NCBI GenBank assembly: GCA_905236225.1
Contig: CAJOPM010000182.1
Span: forward strand, 1 to 7,428
DNA length: 7,428 nucleotides
Direction: 5' to 3'
Source of the DNA: an uncultured Eubacterium sp.
GTDB lineage: Bacteria; Bacillota; Clostridia; Lachnospirales; Lachnospiraceae
The position numbers and the translations under genes are program-made. Under the pieces are notes generated by a model, which ran no database searches, was not told where the DNA came from, and was given only the letters and a program-made list of their open reading frames with translations. Shown here in pieces: positions 6,673-7,428 of this stretch (position 1 is the stretch's first letter; each line of letters begins with the position of its first letter).

Positions 6673-6684
6673 ATTCTATAGAAT
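6673..6684. promoter_or_regulatory. Palindrome over the radical SAM promoter start region (possible operator)
   Basis: ATTCTATAGAAT is a perfect 12-base inverted repeat. It runs from the end of the -10 box across the predicted transcription start near 6676, where a bound repressor would block transcription. It is A/T-rich, so a chance origin cannot be excluded. Confidence 0.35.
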
Positions 6685-6711
6685 GATACCCCTCAATTTG
6701 CTTTAAGTCAA
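6683..6711 (-). promoter_or_regulatory. Sigma-A-type promoter of the radical SAM gene
   Basis: TTGACT (6711-6706), a 17-base spacer and TATCAT (6688-6683) match the consensus at five of six positions each. The start near 6676 gives a leader of about 70 bases. The promoter lies in the gap after the dehydrogenase gene, so the radical SAM gene is probably its own unit. Confidence 0.7.
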
Positions 6712-6745
6712 GAAGTAAAAAAACAAACCCCAATGTTATTAGCAT

Positions 6746-7428
6746 TTAACTTTGATTTATAAATTCTTCTACCTGCTTTTGAATAATATCCATTAGCCTG
6801 ACTCTGGCGCCAACTGCTGCCCATGCAATATGCGGAGTTATCAAAAGTTTTTTGCTGTCTTTAATATTTTTTAGAGGATTATCTGCGCTCATCGGTTCTT
6901 TTCTAAGGACATCGAGCCCCGCTGATGCTATAAGTCCCTCATTAAGTGCCCGATACAGATCTTCTTCAACGACGATTGGTCCTCTTCCTACATTTAAGAA
7001 AATTGCAGTTTTTTTCATCTTCTTAAACGCTGAATAATCCATTAGATTCTCGGTTTTCTCATTAAGCGGAGCGTGTACCGATACAATATCCGATTGCTCT
7101 AACAGCTCATCAAAACTGCATCTTTCATAGCCTTCTTCATCATGATTGCCGCCTGTAGAATAATAAATCACTCTGCATCCAAATAACTTCGCTATATCAG
7201 CTACTTTCTTTCCAATTGTACCAAGACCTATGATTCCCCAGGTTAGCTGAGCTAATTCTTCGAATCTTTCGTCAAAATGGGTAAACGAGCTGTCATTAAT
7301 GTATTTTTCACTTTTTACATAATCGTCGTAATAGGGAAGTTTTTCCAATAGATAAAACAGCATAGCAAATGTATGCTGCGCTACGCTGTTTGTTGAATAT
7401 CCTGCTACATTGCGCCACTCTATACCAC
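6746..7428 (-). CDS. D-isomer-specific 2-hydroxyacid dehydrogenase (5' end outside window)
   Basis: This is a cytoplasmic NAD(P)H-dependent oxidoreductase that interconverts 2-keto acids and D-2-hydroxy acids. The frame is open from the right edge, so the visible 226 residues are the C-terminal two thirds of a protein usually 310-330 long; an internal ATG at 7363 is not the start. It opens with AGYSTNSVAQHTFAML, typical of the glycerate dehydrogenase/hydroxypyruvate reductase group. It continues with the Rossmann motif GLGTIG, the catalytic Arg in NVGRGPIV, the Glu in LRKEP and the His in TPHIAWA, so the Arg-Glu-His catalytic set is complete. After the second Rossmann strand the sequence is VIYYSTGGN, without the Asp that normally selects NAD, so NADP may be accepted. 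The exact substrate (glycerate, lactate or another acid) cannot be assigned. Confidence 0.9.
   Translation of the reverse strand, partial: GIEWRNVAGYSTNSVAQHTFAMLFYLLEKLPYYDDYVKSEKYINDSSFTHFDERFEELAQLTWGIIGLGTIGKKVADIAKLFGCRVIYYSTGGNHDEEGYERCSFDELLEQSDIVSVHAPLNEKTENLMDYSAFKKMKKTAIFLNVGRGPIVVEEDLYRALNEGLIASAGLDVLRKEPMSADNPLKNIKDSKKLLITPHIAWAAVGARVRLMDIIQKQVEEFINQS

Noticed and set aside
6717..6745. Possible terminator after the dehydrogenase gene
   Set aside because: There is a run of seven Ts on the minus strand, but the best hairpin before it has a stem of only about four base pairs (AATG/CATT), too weak to call.

Overview
The window looks like chromosome from a low-GC anaerobic Firmicute, most likely a Lachnospiraceae-type clostridium (Butyrivibrio/Roseburia/Agathobacter-like). 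The clues are AGGAGG-type Shine-Dalgarno (SD) sites before most genes, A/T-rich intergenic DNA, TTGACA/TATAAT-type promoters, a TadZ-like protein of the kind found in clostridial tad (Flp-pilus) loci, an oxalate/formate-antiporter-family (OFA) transporter and a Gram-positive membrane-anchored L,D-transpeptidase. This is a call from gene content, not a database match. No rRNA, tRNA, CRISPR array, IS element or phage gene is visible, and no gap between genes exceeds about 240 bases.

Layout from left to right. Positions 1-1486 (minus strand) hold the start of a tad pilus operon: a prepilin peptidase followed by a TadZ/CpaE-like protein that runs off the left edge. A near-consensus promoter lies at 1452-1480, and an SD inside a hairpin lies at 1381-1405. 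Positions 1511-3592 (minus) hold an operon of an OFA-family MFS transporter and thrH, closed by a strong terminator. Its leader carries another intrinsic terminator, upstream of the transporter, that could act as an attenuator. Positions 3617-5171 (plus) hold a single-gene unit for a membrane-anchored L,D-transpeptidase. Its 3' end faces a radical SAM gene (minus, 5188-6606) across a perfect palindromic terminator. The radical SAM gene has its own promoter, with a palindrome over the -10/start region. At the right edge is the C-terminal part of a D-2-hydroxyacid dehydrogenase (minus).

How the genes relate: most units look independent. The prepilin peptidase would process Flp-type prepilins for the machine whose TadZ-like localisation factor is the next gene. 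The transporter and ThrH are translationally close and probably act together, perhaps in uptake of a small carboxylate or amino acid and serine/threonine metabolism; the substrate is unknown. The L,D-transpeptidase cross-links or modifies peptidoglycan. The radical SAM enzyme is unassigned; a membrane-spanning-lipid synthase role is one hypothesis. No complete novel multi-gene system is evident. The most unusual points are the start region of the tad operon, the loss of the P-loop in the TadZ-like protein, and the leader terminator of the transporter operon.
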